Source: Nitrososphaera sp. UBA210 (lineage in GTDB: Archaea; Thermoproteota; Nitrososphaeria; Nitrososphaerales; Nitrososphaeraceae). From it: a DNA stretch of 17,660 nucleotides. Within the stretch, counting starts at the first letter, position 1. Every line of letters begins with the position of its first letter. Shown here piece after piece: positions 1 through 5,935 of the stretch. Below the pieces are notes generated by a model. That model searched no databases and had not been told where the DNA came from. It saw only the letters and a list, made by a program, of their open reading frames with translations. The translations under genes were made by a program, and so were the position numbers. The stretch spans positions 1 through 17,660 of the forward strand of contig DADA01000107.1 of NCBI GenBank assembly GCA_002494895.1, given 5' to 3'.

Positions 1-2
1 AG

Positions 3-12
3 TTTATATAAT
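3..12 (+). promoter_or_regulatory. TATA box of the ferredoxin gene
   Basis: An A/T-only stretch (TTTATATAAT) lies about 30-35 nt before the ATG at 41. That is the spacing of an archaeal TATA box with a very short or absent leader. It favours the ATG at 41 over the upstream in-frame TTG at 20, which would lie before the expected transcription start. Confidence 0.6.
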
Positions 13-40
13 ATGTAACTTGATTAGACGTGAGAAAGAA

Positions 41-577
41 ATGCCGATAGATCCAGACTTTCCAAGGAATCATAAGGTAATAGGAAAAATCCAGCACACA
101 GACGGTGAGCACTATCACTACTTCTGGGGGCCAGGCAAAGCAGCCGAGGCCGCAGAGAATGAAGAGGTTAAACATGCATACGAAGCCAGAGGAGAAGAGC
201 TCGTCCCGCTGGGTGTGAGTGGCACCATGGTGGCCATCGACTGGGATTCATGCGTTGCCGACGGTGCATGCATTGAAGCATGCCCAGTACAGGTATTCCA
301 GTGGTACAGGACAGAACAGGATATTGCTGGAAAGGAAGCAATCAATGTGCAATTTGCCGGCACGGGAAGCTCTGTAAAGGAAGAGCGCAAGGACTACACC
401 GACAAGGCCGACCCTATTAGGGAGCACGATTGCATCTGGTGCATGGCATGCGTATCAGTGTGCCCGCCGCAGGCAGTAAAGGTTGATCAGTCAAACCTGG
501 AATTCCACGAAAAGGCAGCAGGAACATACAACGAGAGCCTAGCAAAGGGAAGCGCACCACCGCCTCACGCGCACTAG
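41..577 (+). CDS. zfx: Zinc-ferredoxin-type dicluster ferredoxin
   Basis: A cytosolic low-potential electron carrier of the Sulfolobus zinc-ferredoxin type, probably serving 2-oxoacid:ferredoxin oxidoreductases and similar enzymes. From the ATG at 41 it has 178 residues. The first cluster motif is Cys71, Asp74, Cys77, Cys81-Pro; Asp in the second ligand place is typical of a [3Fe-4S] site. The second motif is Cys131, Cys134, Cys137, Cys141-Pro, a [4Fe-4S] site. The N-terminus (MPIDPDF...GEH.H...GP) aligns with the zinc-binding extension of the Sulfolobus protein. His24 and His26 match the first two zinc histidines, and Asp124 (KADP) matches the zinc Asp. The third zinc His position aligns with Ser60. 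It is longer than the roughly 103-residue Sulfolobus protein because of insertions before and between the clusters and a C-terminal tail. An in-frame TTG at 20 would add seven residues but sits too close to the TATA box. Dicluster ferredoxin is certain; bound zinc is inferred. Confidence 0.93.
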   Translation: MPIDPDFPRNHKVIGKIQHTDGEHYHYFWGPGKAAEAAENEEVKHAYEARGEELVPLGVSGTMVAIDWDSCVADGACIEACPVQVFQWYRTEQDIAGKEAINVQFAGTGSSVKEERKDYTDKADPIREHDCIWCMACVSVCPPQAVKVDQSNLEFHEKAAGTYNESLAKGSAPPPHAH

Positions 578-600
578 ACTTTTTCTCTTTCCTCTTTTTA
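578..600 (+). terminator. Pyrimidine/T-rich transcription terminator
   Basis: Directly after the ferredoxin stop codon the + strand runs almost wholly as T and C, with T5, T3 and T5 tracts. Archaeal RNA polymerase terminates at such T-rich stretches without a hairpin. The stretch merges into the TATA-like sequence of the next gene. Confidence 0.6.
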
Positions 601-601
601 T

Positions 602-611
602 CTTTAAATTT
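602..611 (+). promoter_or_regulatory. TATA box of the gene at 635
   Basis: CTTTAAATTT lies about 28 nt before the TTG at 635 and about 52 nt before the ATG at 659. The spacing fits a leaderless message that starts at the TTG. Confidence 0.5.
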
Positions 612-634
612 CCCGTTCGTAGCTGAAAGCTTCG

Positions 635-1219
635 TTGCCAGTCGTCGCAGATTCGTACATGGGTGTGTTCATGCCGGCTGACATTTCTGACAGGATAACC
701 CAGTTTATTGCCGGCAAGCTAGAGTTCCCTATTGTAAGAAGAGAAGAGCCAATGGCTGTTTTCTACCTTTTCGGCAAGGACTATGCGGTCAAAGAGGCGG
801 AAGTAAAGCAGGCAGAGGACATGGCTAGAAAGACGGTAGAGCAGGTTGCCAAGGACGTGAGGCTCTACAAGTCGATGCCCAAGAAATTGGATCCCGGCTT
901 TACGCGGGAGAATTACACAAAGAGGTCGCTCCAGATAGCCGTCGAAAGTGGCGGGAACCAGGATGAGATGCAAAGGCGCGTCGCCAGAGACCCGGCCATA
1001 CTTTCGGACTGTTTTGCGCAGCATGTCGCATATCACCAACAGGAATGCTTTTTTGAGCTGTTCCAGCCCCTTAGGAAGGGTCAGTTTCCACCATCGCTTA
1101 TGCAGAAGCTCGAAGGCAGGATGGTGCTCCTCGCCTTCAATGCAAAGGACAGGCAGTCGCTGCCGTTCAAGAGCACTCTGGATCCTTTCTTTGAATGGAT
1201 ACAGCAAAAGAGCGGCTAA
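635..1219 (+). CDS. Uncharacterised protein, 194 residues
   Basis: I do not recognise a family. The protein is soluble, with no signal peptide or membrane segment, and mostly helical in appearance. It has a charged helix around residues 50-75 (many Lys, Glu and Asp), a basic middle (KSMPKKL, TRENYTKR), and a Cys/His-bearing segment around residues 127-140 (DCFAQHVAYHQQECFFELF) that might bind a metal or simply be a helix. The TATA position favours the TTG at 635; the alternative is the ATG at 659, eight codons later. Codon use is like the neighbouring core genes and the frame is unbroken over 194 codons. Its stop overlaps the stop of the convergent gene at 1216 by four bases. The long opposite-strand frame (719-1207) is judged a shadow. 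Confidence 0.75.
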   Translation: MPVVADSYMGVFMPADISDRITQFIAGKLEFPIVRREEPMAVFYLFGKDYAVKEAEVKQAEDMARKTVEQVAKDVRLYKSMPKKLDPGFTRENYTKRSLQIAVESGGNQDEMQRRVARDPAILSDCFAQHVAYHQQECFFELFQPLRKGQFPPSLMQKLEGRMVLLAFNAKDRQSLPFKSTLDPFFEWIQQKSG

Positions 1220-1770
1220 AAGTTTGACGAGTGGTCGATGACCCTTACCATGTGCTTGACATCAAATACGGTCACTTCTTTTGGCAGGTTTATCGCAAGC
1301 ACTCGCTCAGAAGGAGGGCTATATTTTATGACGTGCACTAAGGAGCCCTCCCTGCCCAGCCGCCTGCCCGACCTCTTTTCAATCGCTATCTTTGGATCAA
1401 AGAGCGCATCAAAAGTAAAGAAATACGTTCCGCCCCAGACGTTGACAGAATACTCTACCCTGTAATACGGCACAGACATCCTTGGAAACAATAGGCCGCC
1501 GGCCGAGTGGAGGTTGTCGCCCTCGCCGTACATCCTGCCACTGTGGAAAGCGTCCACAAACGGCACCCGCGCATAGACAGTCGAGTTTACTGACTTTCTT
1601 GTGCACAGGGCAGAGTAGCGCTTGAACTCTTCTTCAGGAAGTGTAGCAGGGCCATATTTCGCATCGTCATGGAGCGTAATTTTTCGGTTGACGAGAAATT
1701 TTTCCCCAACCTCTATTAGTCGCCGAATGTTCTCCACGAACTGGTGCTCGTTGCATTCGTAGAGTGGCAC
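1216..1770 (-). CDS. Uncharacterised protein, 184 residues (second gene of a coupled pair)
   Basis: I do not recognise a family. The frame is uninterrupted for 184 codons and starts with GTG at 1770. The G of that GTG is the last base of the upstream gene's TAG stop (TAGTG), and a purine-rich GGGAGGA lies just before it, so it is very probably translated by coupling. No signal peptide or TM helix is visible. The middle is rich in Tyr, Phe and Gly (PYYRVEYSVNVWGGTYFFTFDALFDP), suggesting a beta-sheet-rich fold, followed by a basic stretch (EKRSGRRLGREG). The N-terminal part (NEHQFVENIRRLIEVGEKFL) looks like an amphipathic helix. The gene converges on the 635-1219 gene and the two stops share CTAA. 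Its partner at 1770-2132 is also unknown, so function cannot be guessed from context. Confidence 0.7.
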   Translation of the reverse strand: MPLYECNEHQFVENIRRLIEVGEKFLVNRKITLHDDAKYGPATLPEEEFKRYSALCTRKSVNSTVYARVPFVDAFHSGRMYGEGDNLHSAGGLLFPRMSVPYYRVEYSVNVWGGTYFFTFDALFDPKIAIEKRSGRRLGREGSLVHVIKYSPPSERVLAINLPKEVTVFDVKHMVRVIDHSSNF

Positions 1771-2132
1771 TATCCTCCCACTCCTGTGATTACCCTTGAT
1801 ATGGTATTCTTTGATCCGCAGATGGTGATAATGGGGTCCTTCGGATATGCGTCTCCGATCTCCTCTGAAACCGAGACTGTCTCTTGGCCCCGGGAATACA
1901 GCAGCCTGTTCCAGAACTTGCCATCGGCCACTATGGTGGCAGAGTCTTCCAGCAGAAAGCCAATTTCAGAGAGGCTGGACTGCACCGTTTCAAGGGGAAC
2001 AAGTACAGAAATTGATTTTAACTTCTGTTCGCCCTTTCTGGCTTTCAATGCACCGGTTATTCGCATCTCAAGTATAAAAATCGGTCGTGGGACCGGTGGT
2101 CCCCCGTGCAGATATCGGTTCGAAAAGTGCAC
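1770..2132 (-). CDS. Uncharacterised protein, 120 residues (first gene of a coupled pair)
   Basis: An unrecognised small protein with alternating hydrophobic strands (KSISVLVPLETVQ, SATIVADGKFWNRLLYSRG, DPIITICGSKNTISRVI) and no membrane segment. Two starts compete. The GTG at 2132 has a TATA-like CTTTATCTC about 25 nt upstream (rc of 2152-2160), fitting a leaderless message. The ATG at 2066 (MRITGALKARKG) would give 98 residues. Codons between the two starts fall in a 51-bp sequence (2053-2103) repeated at 5404-5454, so the N-terminal 20 or so residues may be recent or non-native. The TAG stop overlaps the GTG start of the next gene by one base, making a two-gene operon. The pair is divergent from the GH130 genes. 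Confidence 0.62.
   Translation of the reverse strand: MHFSNRYLHGGPPVPRPIFILEMRITGALKARKGEQKLKSISVLVPLETVQSSLSEIGFLLEDSATIVADGKFWNRLLYSRGQETVSVSEEIGDAYPKDPIITICGSKNTISRVITGVGG
2053..2103 (+). repeat. 51-bp direct repeat, left copy
   Basis: This stretch matches 5404-5454 at about 45 of 51 positions, same orientation, with no gaps. Differences cluster near the 3' end (GGGAC versus AGCTT). It contains TATAAAAA on the + strand (about 2074-2081; TATTAAAA in the other copy), so it could also be a promoter. On the - strand it overlaps the first codons of the 1770-2132 gene. The two copies bracket the GH130 genes. Confidence 0.85.
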
Positions 2133-2472
2133 CAGACTTGAATTACTGGTGGAGATAAAGGTTTTCGGCCATTGAACACGGAGAGAGTCGGACAGGGTAA
2201 TTCTTGTCCGGTTGCGAATAGCGCTACTACAGTGTAATCTCCTATACGGCGTTGGAAAGGTATTCGAGTCGGCTTAGGTACTGTCGCTAAAGCTACCCTC
2301 CTTTTTTAGAACTCCATTGTTTTCGGCTCTTTTCACGTACCACGTACTATACACTCTTACGTTATGAAGAACATATGACGTTATGCGAGACGCCCTGCGC
2401 AAGAGTGCAGAGGAAGAGCGGACAGGGGGGTAAAGTGGACTGGTAAACGTAGAGAAATACCCCAGCAATCCA
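2133..2472. other. Gene-free stretch upstream of the GH130 genes
   Basis: About 340 nt with no supported gene. It holds the promoter region of the minus-strand pair (TATA-like at 2152-2160), the inverted repeat at 2189-2210, and a second CGGACAGGG at about 2419-2427. It also holds small direct repeats (ACGTAC twice near 2336-2348; ACGTTATG twice between about 2359 and 2385). A 23-codon frame starting with ATG at 2375 and ending at 2446 overlaps the possible GH130 N-terminus, but nothing else supports it. The GH130 reading frame extends upstream of 2473 to just after a TAA at 2431. Confidence 0.6.
2189..2210. promoter_or_regulatory. Inverted repeat, possible operator
   Basis: CGGACAGG, then a 6-nt spacer GTAATT, then CTTGTCCG. 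The arms match at 7 of 8 positions as an inverted repeat. The dyad symmetry and A/T-rich centre resemble a transcription-factor site. It lies between the divergent minus-strand pair and the GH130 genes, and CGGACAGGG recurs at about 2419. Which gene it would control is unknown. Confidence 0.45.
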
Positions 2473-3435
2473 ATGATTGGCCCGCGACGTGAGTACGAAT
2501 GGGAAGCGTGGCAAACATTCAATCCGGGTGCGATCCTTCTCAACAATCAAGTTCACATTCTGTATCGGGCAATCGGTTCAGATGGGATTTCTCGTATTGG
2601 CTACGGTGTTTCGTATGACGGTTTTGCTATTCACGAGAGGCTCCCTTACCCCGTCTATGCTCATCACGCGCGTCAGTACCATTACAACAGGCTTTTCCCT
2701 TCCGGCGGCGGCTGGGGCGGTGTCGAGGATCCACGTTTGACTCTCATTGACGGAAGGCTGCATTTGCTTCATGTCCTTCTCTATGACATTCCTCAGTTGG
2801 CGATCACATCGATCGCTGAAGATCATTTCATGAGGAGACGATGGAAGTGGGCTCAAGCTGCGATCATTTCTCCACCTGGTGTGATCGTGAAAAGTGGATG
2901 CGTTTTTCCTGAGAAGATAAAGGGAAAGTACGCCATCCTCTATCGGATCTTTCCGGACATCTGGATCGACTATGTTGAAAGCCTAGAGTTCCGGCAGGGC
3001 GAATACTTGAAGGGCAGACCGGTAATCCACATCCGAAAAAACGAATGGGATAGCGGAAAGATAGGTGCCGGCGCGCCGCCCTTAAAGACACCTTATGGAT
3101 GGCTCTTGATCTATTACGCCGTGGACAAAAGGGATCCATCAAAATACAAAATAGGAGCAATGATCCTCGATTCCAAAGACCCGGAGCGTGTACTAAACAG
3201 AACGTCCCGGCCCATCCTAGAACCAACGGAATGGTACGAGAATACCGGTCACAAAGCCGGCATCGCGTACCCTTGCGGCGCTGTTGTGAAGGACAGAAAC
3301 CTAATTATTTATTACGGCGGGGCTGACAGCTTTGTCTGTGTTGCTTCGACTGACATTGATGAATTTCTGGACAAGTTGCGGAGCCAACGTCAGCCGGAGC
3401 TTGACAAAGGCATTGCAAAGATGAATAGGCCATGA
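2473..3435 (+). CDS. GH130-family glycoside phosphorylase/hydrolase, single module
   Basis: Family GH130 enzymes act on beta-mannosides, either by phosphorolysis to alpha-mannose 1-phosphate or by hydrolysis. The 320-residue product spans nearly the whole five-bladed propeller. Hallmarks: WQTFNPGAILL near residue 13, LYRAIG (Arg32), GGVEDPR with the probable catalytic Asp86, FPEKIKGKYAILYRI (Arg158), and GAGAPPLKT (Lys205). After that motif phosphorylases usually show LYHGV; here it is IYYAV, so Tyr215 replaces the His expected for phosphate binding. The frame is open for 13 codons before the ATG and reads VNVEKYPSNP, which matches the usual N-terminus of the family (ER...NPIL.P). The annotated ATG therefore removes conserved residues, and the true start is unclear (CTG at 2440, or a damaged 5' end). 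The ATGA overlap with the next gene indicates co-transcription. No signal peptide, so probably cytosolic. The family is sure; activity is not. Confidence 0.9.
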   Translation: MIGPRREYEWEAWQTFNPGAILLNNQVHILYRAIGSDGISRIGYGVSYDGFAIHERLPYPVYAHHARQYHYNRLFPSGGGWGGVEDPRLTLIDGRLHLLHVLLYDIPQLAITSIAEDHFMRRRWKWAQAAIISPPGVIVKSGCVFPEKIKGKYAILYRIFPDIWIDYVESLEFRQGEYLKGRPVIHIRKNEWDSGKIGAGAPPLKTPYGWLLIYYAVDKRDPSKYKIGAMILDSKDPERVLNRTSRPILEPTEWYENTGHKAGIAYPCGAVVKDRNLIIYYGGADSFVCVASTDIDEFLDKLRSQRQPELDKGIAKMNRP

Positions 3436-5339
3436 TTGTTGAGCGACTGGAGGAAAATCCTGTTTTAGGACCTAATGCCCGACAGTCTTGGGAGGCAGAG
3501 GCGGTCTTTAATGGCTGTCCTGTGACCGACAGTAGCCGTACATGTCTCATCTACCGTGGCATGTCTTTCCCACATTACCACACTTCTGTGCGCAAAAAAA
3601 TATCCGTTTCAAATATCGGTATCGCCTACAGCAGGGACGGGATACGATTTAGACACAGAAGGCGGCTAATTGTGCCCGAGTACGACTGGGAGAGATTTGG
3701 ATGCGAAGACCCACGTGCTACGAGACTAAATGACAAGTACTACATTTTTTACACGGCGCTTTCGGACTATCCTTTCCATGCCGACTGCATAAGAGTGGGT
3801 CTCGCAATCAGCAACGACCTGAGAAACATTGCAGCGAAACATCTTGTTACTCCCTTCAACGCAAAAGGCATGGCTCTCTTCCCGGAAAAAATTAGTGGCA
3901 AGATGTTCGCCATACTTACCGTACATACTGATAGGCCACCGGCAAAGATCTGTGTTGCGTCATTTGATGACGAAAAAGACATGTGGTCAGCGGAGTACTG
4001 GAAAGATTGGTATGGAAACTTTGAGAAGTACGTGTTGCCTTTGCAGCGCAAGCCGGAGGATCATATCGAGGTTGGAGCACCTCCTATCAAAACAGAGGAC
4101 GGATGGCTTGTTCTCTACTCATATATTCAGAACTACTTTTCGTCTGAACGGCTTTTCACAGTTGAGGCGGCTCTACTTGATGTAGATGACCCTCTGAAAT
4201 TAGTGGGGAGGACTAGCGTGCCGATATTGACCCCCGAGGAGTACTATGAGCGTATCGGGCTTGTGCCAAAAGTTGTTTTCCCATCGGGCGCTCGGACCAT
4301 GAACGGCTGGATCTGGCTGTACTATGGAGCGGCCGATACTACGTGCTGTGTCGCCCGTATCAGGCTCTCGTCATTGCTAAAGCAGATGCTCGGAAAGGAT
4401 AAGCATCCACAGCTTGTTCGAGCAAGACAAAATCCGATTCTAACGCCGGACAAACAGCGCCCCTGGGAGAGCAAAGCCACATTCAATCCGGCGGCGTTAT
4501 ACCTTGACGGCAAGGTACATCTTTTGTATCGGGCAATGTCCGATGGCAATACATCTACCATGGGATATGCTGTGAGCGATGACGGGATTCATATCGCACA
4601 TCGTCTTTCTCAACCTGTCTATCTTCCGCAGGAACCGTTCGAACAAGAGCTGCAACCAGGCGGGAATTCTGGCTGCGAAGATCCTCGGCTTACCAGGCTA
4701 GGAGATACGATTTACATGACTTACACGGCGTTTGACGGCAACAATCCTCCTAGGGTCGCATTGACGTCTATTACCGTCGAAGACTTTTTGCGTCAACACT
4801 GGCGGTGGGCAAAACCGGTGGCCATCTCCCCTCCCGATGTTGATGACAAAGACGCCTTTATCTTTCCGGAGAAGGTTAACGGAAAGTACTTGATTGTACA
4901 CAGGATCGGTGTTCACATGGATTATGCGTTTAGCCGGACGCTTGACTTCAGATGGGGCAACTGGCTCGATGAGTACCGATGGATAGCGCCTCGAAAGGGA
5001 TGGTGGGATAGCAAGAAAATAGGGGCCGCTGCTCCTCCAGTCAAGACCAAGGACGGGTGGGTGCTCTTGTATCACGGTGTTTCCGATGACGACAATACAT
5101 ACCGCGTAGGCGCGGTCCTGTTGGATAGACTTAATCCTGTTACTATCTTGGGCCGCACTGACGACCCTATCTTAGAACCGAAGATGCCGTACGAGAAAGA
5201 GGGGCAGGTTCCTAATGTCGTGTTTCCTTGCGGCAACGTACTGATAGACGGAAAATTGTTCGTGTATTACGGTGGCGGAGATAGTACCGTAAATGTTGCT
5301 ACGATTGCGATCGATGAACTTCTCGGAGTGCTTAAGTGA
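3432..5339 (+). CDS. Tandem double GH130 protein (two glycoside phosphorylase/hydrolase modules)
   Basis: A 635-residue protein made of two complete GH130 modules joined by a short linker near residues 315-330; typical members have one module of about 300-350 residues. Module 1 begins with ER..ENPVLGP and has LIYRG (Arg42) and GCEDPR (Asp93), but reads LTVHTDRPP where an Arg after VH is usual and LVLYSY where the phosphate-binding His is usual (Ser230). Lys220 of GAPPIKT is kept. Module 2 begins with RARQNPILTP and keeps the full set: LLYRAM, GCEDPR (Asp417), IVHRI (Arg491), GAAAPPVKT (Lys538) and LYHGV (His548). Module 2 is therefore the likelier phosphorylase, and module 1 may be a hydrolase, bind substrate only, or be inactive. 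Its ATG overlaps the previous stop (ATGA). No export signal. The substrate is probably a beta-linked mannoside; this is a family inference. Confidence 0.9.
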   Translation: MIVERLEENPVLGPNARQSWEAEAVFNGCPVTDSSRTCLIYRGMSFPHYHTSVRKKISVSNIGIAYSRDGIRFRHRRRLIVPEYDWERFGCEDPRATRLNDKYYIFYTALSDYPFHADCIRVGLAISNDLRNIAAKHLVTPFNAKGMALFPEKISGKMFAILTVHTDRPPAKICVASFDDEKDMWSAEYWKDWYGNFEKYVLPLQRKPEDHIEVGAPPIKTEDGWLVLYSYIQNYFSSERLFTVEAALLDVDDPLKLVGRTSVPILTPEEYYERIGLVPKVVFPSGARTMNGWIWLYYGAADTTCCVARIRLSSLLKQMLGKDKHPQLVRARQNPILTPDKQRPWESKATFNPAALYLDGKVHLLYRAMSDGNTSTMGYAVSDDGIHIAHRLSQPVYLPQEPFEQELQPGGNSGCEDPRLTRLGDTIYMTYTAFDGNNPPRVALTSITVEDFLRQHWRWAKPVAISPPDVDDKDAFIFPEKVNGKYLIVHRIGVHMDYAFSRTLDFRWGNWLDEYRWIAPRKGWWDSKKIGAAAPPVKTKDGWVLLYHGVSDDDNTYRVGAVLLDRLNPVTILGRTDDPILEPKMPYEKEGQVPNVVFPCGNVLIDGKLFVYYGGGDSTVNVATIAIDELLGVLK

Positions 5340-5366
5340 ACTATCCACCGTACGGGTATGACTGCC

Positions 5367-5404
5367 TGCGTCCATCGTGAATTAACGTAAAATAGTAGGA
5401 AGCC
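5367..5404 (+). repeat. 38-bp repeat shared with the tRNA-Ser upstream flank
   Basis: TGCGTCCATCGTGAATTAAC and the following 18 bases match 12758-12795 with only three differences. In the other copy it carries the likely TATA box of tRNA-Ser; here no tRNA follows. It abuts the 51-bp repeat at 5404. Confidence 0.88.
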
Positions 5405-5454
5405 CGGTTATTCGCATCTCAAGTATTAAAATCGGTCGTAGCTTCGGTGGTTCC
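5404..5454 (+). repeat. 51-bp direct repeat, right copy
   Basis: The partner of 2053-2103, with about 45 of 51 positions identical and the same orientation. On the minus strand it still reads PPKLRPILILEMRITG in the frame of the 1770-2132 gene (PPVPRPIFILEMRITG there). An immediate upstream TAG and a downstream stop mean it cannot be a whole gene. It is either a gene-end fragment or a shared promoter-like element. Confidence 0.85.
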
Positions 5455-5583
5455 GACTGCTATGCCAATGTTAAAGCTGGTTCCATCATCTGCAGGTGAA
5501 CTCGTCCGCTAGAAAAGTTCAGTGAGTGCTGGGCGGCATGGGTTCGGACCCGCCAAGAGGTTCTGGGCATATCGGAACAGACT

Positions 5584-5593
5584 CCTTAAGTAA
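5584..5593 (+). promoter_or_regulatory. TATA-like box of the gene at 5615
   Basis: CTTAAGTAAT is centred about 27 nt before the ATG at 5615, the spacing expected for a leaderless archaeal message. Confidence 0.4.
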
Positions 5594-5614
5594 TACGCGA
5601 CTCTATCATGGCAT

Positions 5615-5851
5615 ATGGCATCACCACCTAACGACCAATTACCGAAAAAGAGTCCCAGCAAAGCGTGGTATCTTTTGCCAATATTCTTTACGATAATCGG
5701 GGGATTAATCATGTATCTAGTTCTAAAAGACGATGACAGAAGGATGGCCAAAAAAGGTCTTTACCTCGGCATAATCTTAACCGTGGTCGGTATTGTAATA
5801 GCAGTTGCAGTAAATATTGCAATATTCGCTTCTATTGGCACCATGGGATGA
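5615..5851 (+). CDS. Small two-helix membrane protein
   Basis: 78 residues. A Pro/Lys-rich N-terminus (PPNDQLPKKSPSKA) is followed by TM1 (about 20-38, WYLLPIFFTIIGGLIMYLVL), a charged turn KDDDRRMAKKG, and TM2 (about 49-73, LYLGIILTVVGIVIAVAVNIAIFA). The pattern WYLLPI..IIGG...Y..L..DD...A..GL.LGI.LTV.GI resembles a short membrane protein or domain I recall as recurrent in Nitrososphaera genomes; no function is known to me. By the positive-inside rule the charged turn would face the cytoplasm and both ends the outside. A TATA-like box 27 nt upstream supports this start over the out-of-frame ATG at 5608. It begins the membrane/secreted gene run that ends at 8672. Confidence 0.75.
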   Translation: MASPPNDQLPKKSPSKAWYLLPIFFTIIGGLIMYLVLKDDDRRMAKKGLYLGIILTVVGIVIAVAVNIAIFASIGTMG

Positions 5852-5935
5852 TAAATGAAAGACACCGGCAGCCCAATCTCGCGGAGCATCATAAATATTA
5901 AAAGCAATTGCTGGATGTAGGAAGCATCTCCATTT

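Larger units (their letters stand above)
5340..5614. other. Gene-free stretch with composite repeats and a hairpin
   Basis: About 275 nt without a supported gene. The left half holds two repeats joined end to end (5367-5404 and 5404-5454). The right half contains a GC-rich hairpin around 5532-5555: GGC, a two-base AT bulge, then GGGT/ACCC around a TCGG loop, closed by GCC. That part reads GGGTTCGGACCC like a tRNA T-arm, but no acceptor or anticodon stem can be built around it. A TATTAAAA at about 5426-5433 could start a short RNA near 5455. The TATA-like sequence for the next gene is at 5584-5593. Confidence 0.5.

Noticed and set aside
719..1207. 162-codon open frame on the - strand
   Set aside because: Opposite the 635-1219 gene. 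The + frame has a well-spaced TATA box, a compact fit between neighbours and a more protein-like composition; the - frame has none of these.
2375..2446. 23-codon ATG frame before the GH130 gene
   Set aside because: Short, composition unremarkable, no ribosome site, and it overlaps sequence that fits the GH130 N-terminus in another frame.
2053..5454. Transposon or insertion sequence
   Set aside because: No transposase or integrase frame, no terminal inverted repeats; only a diverged direct repeat is present.
5525..5560. GGGTTCGGACCC resembling a tRNA T-arm
   Set aside because: No matching acceptor, D or anticodon stems can be placed around it (the would-be 3' acceptor GCCAAGA has no partner upstream), so it is not called a tRNA or tRNA fragment.
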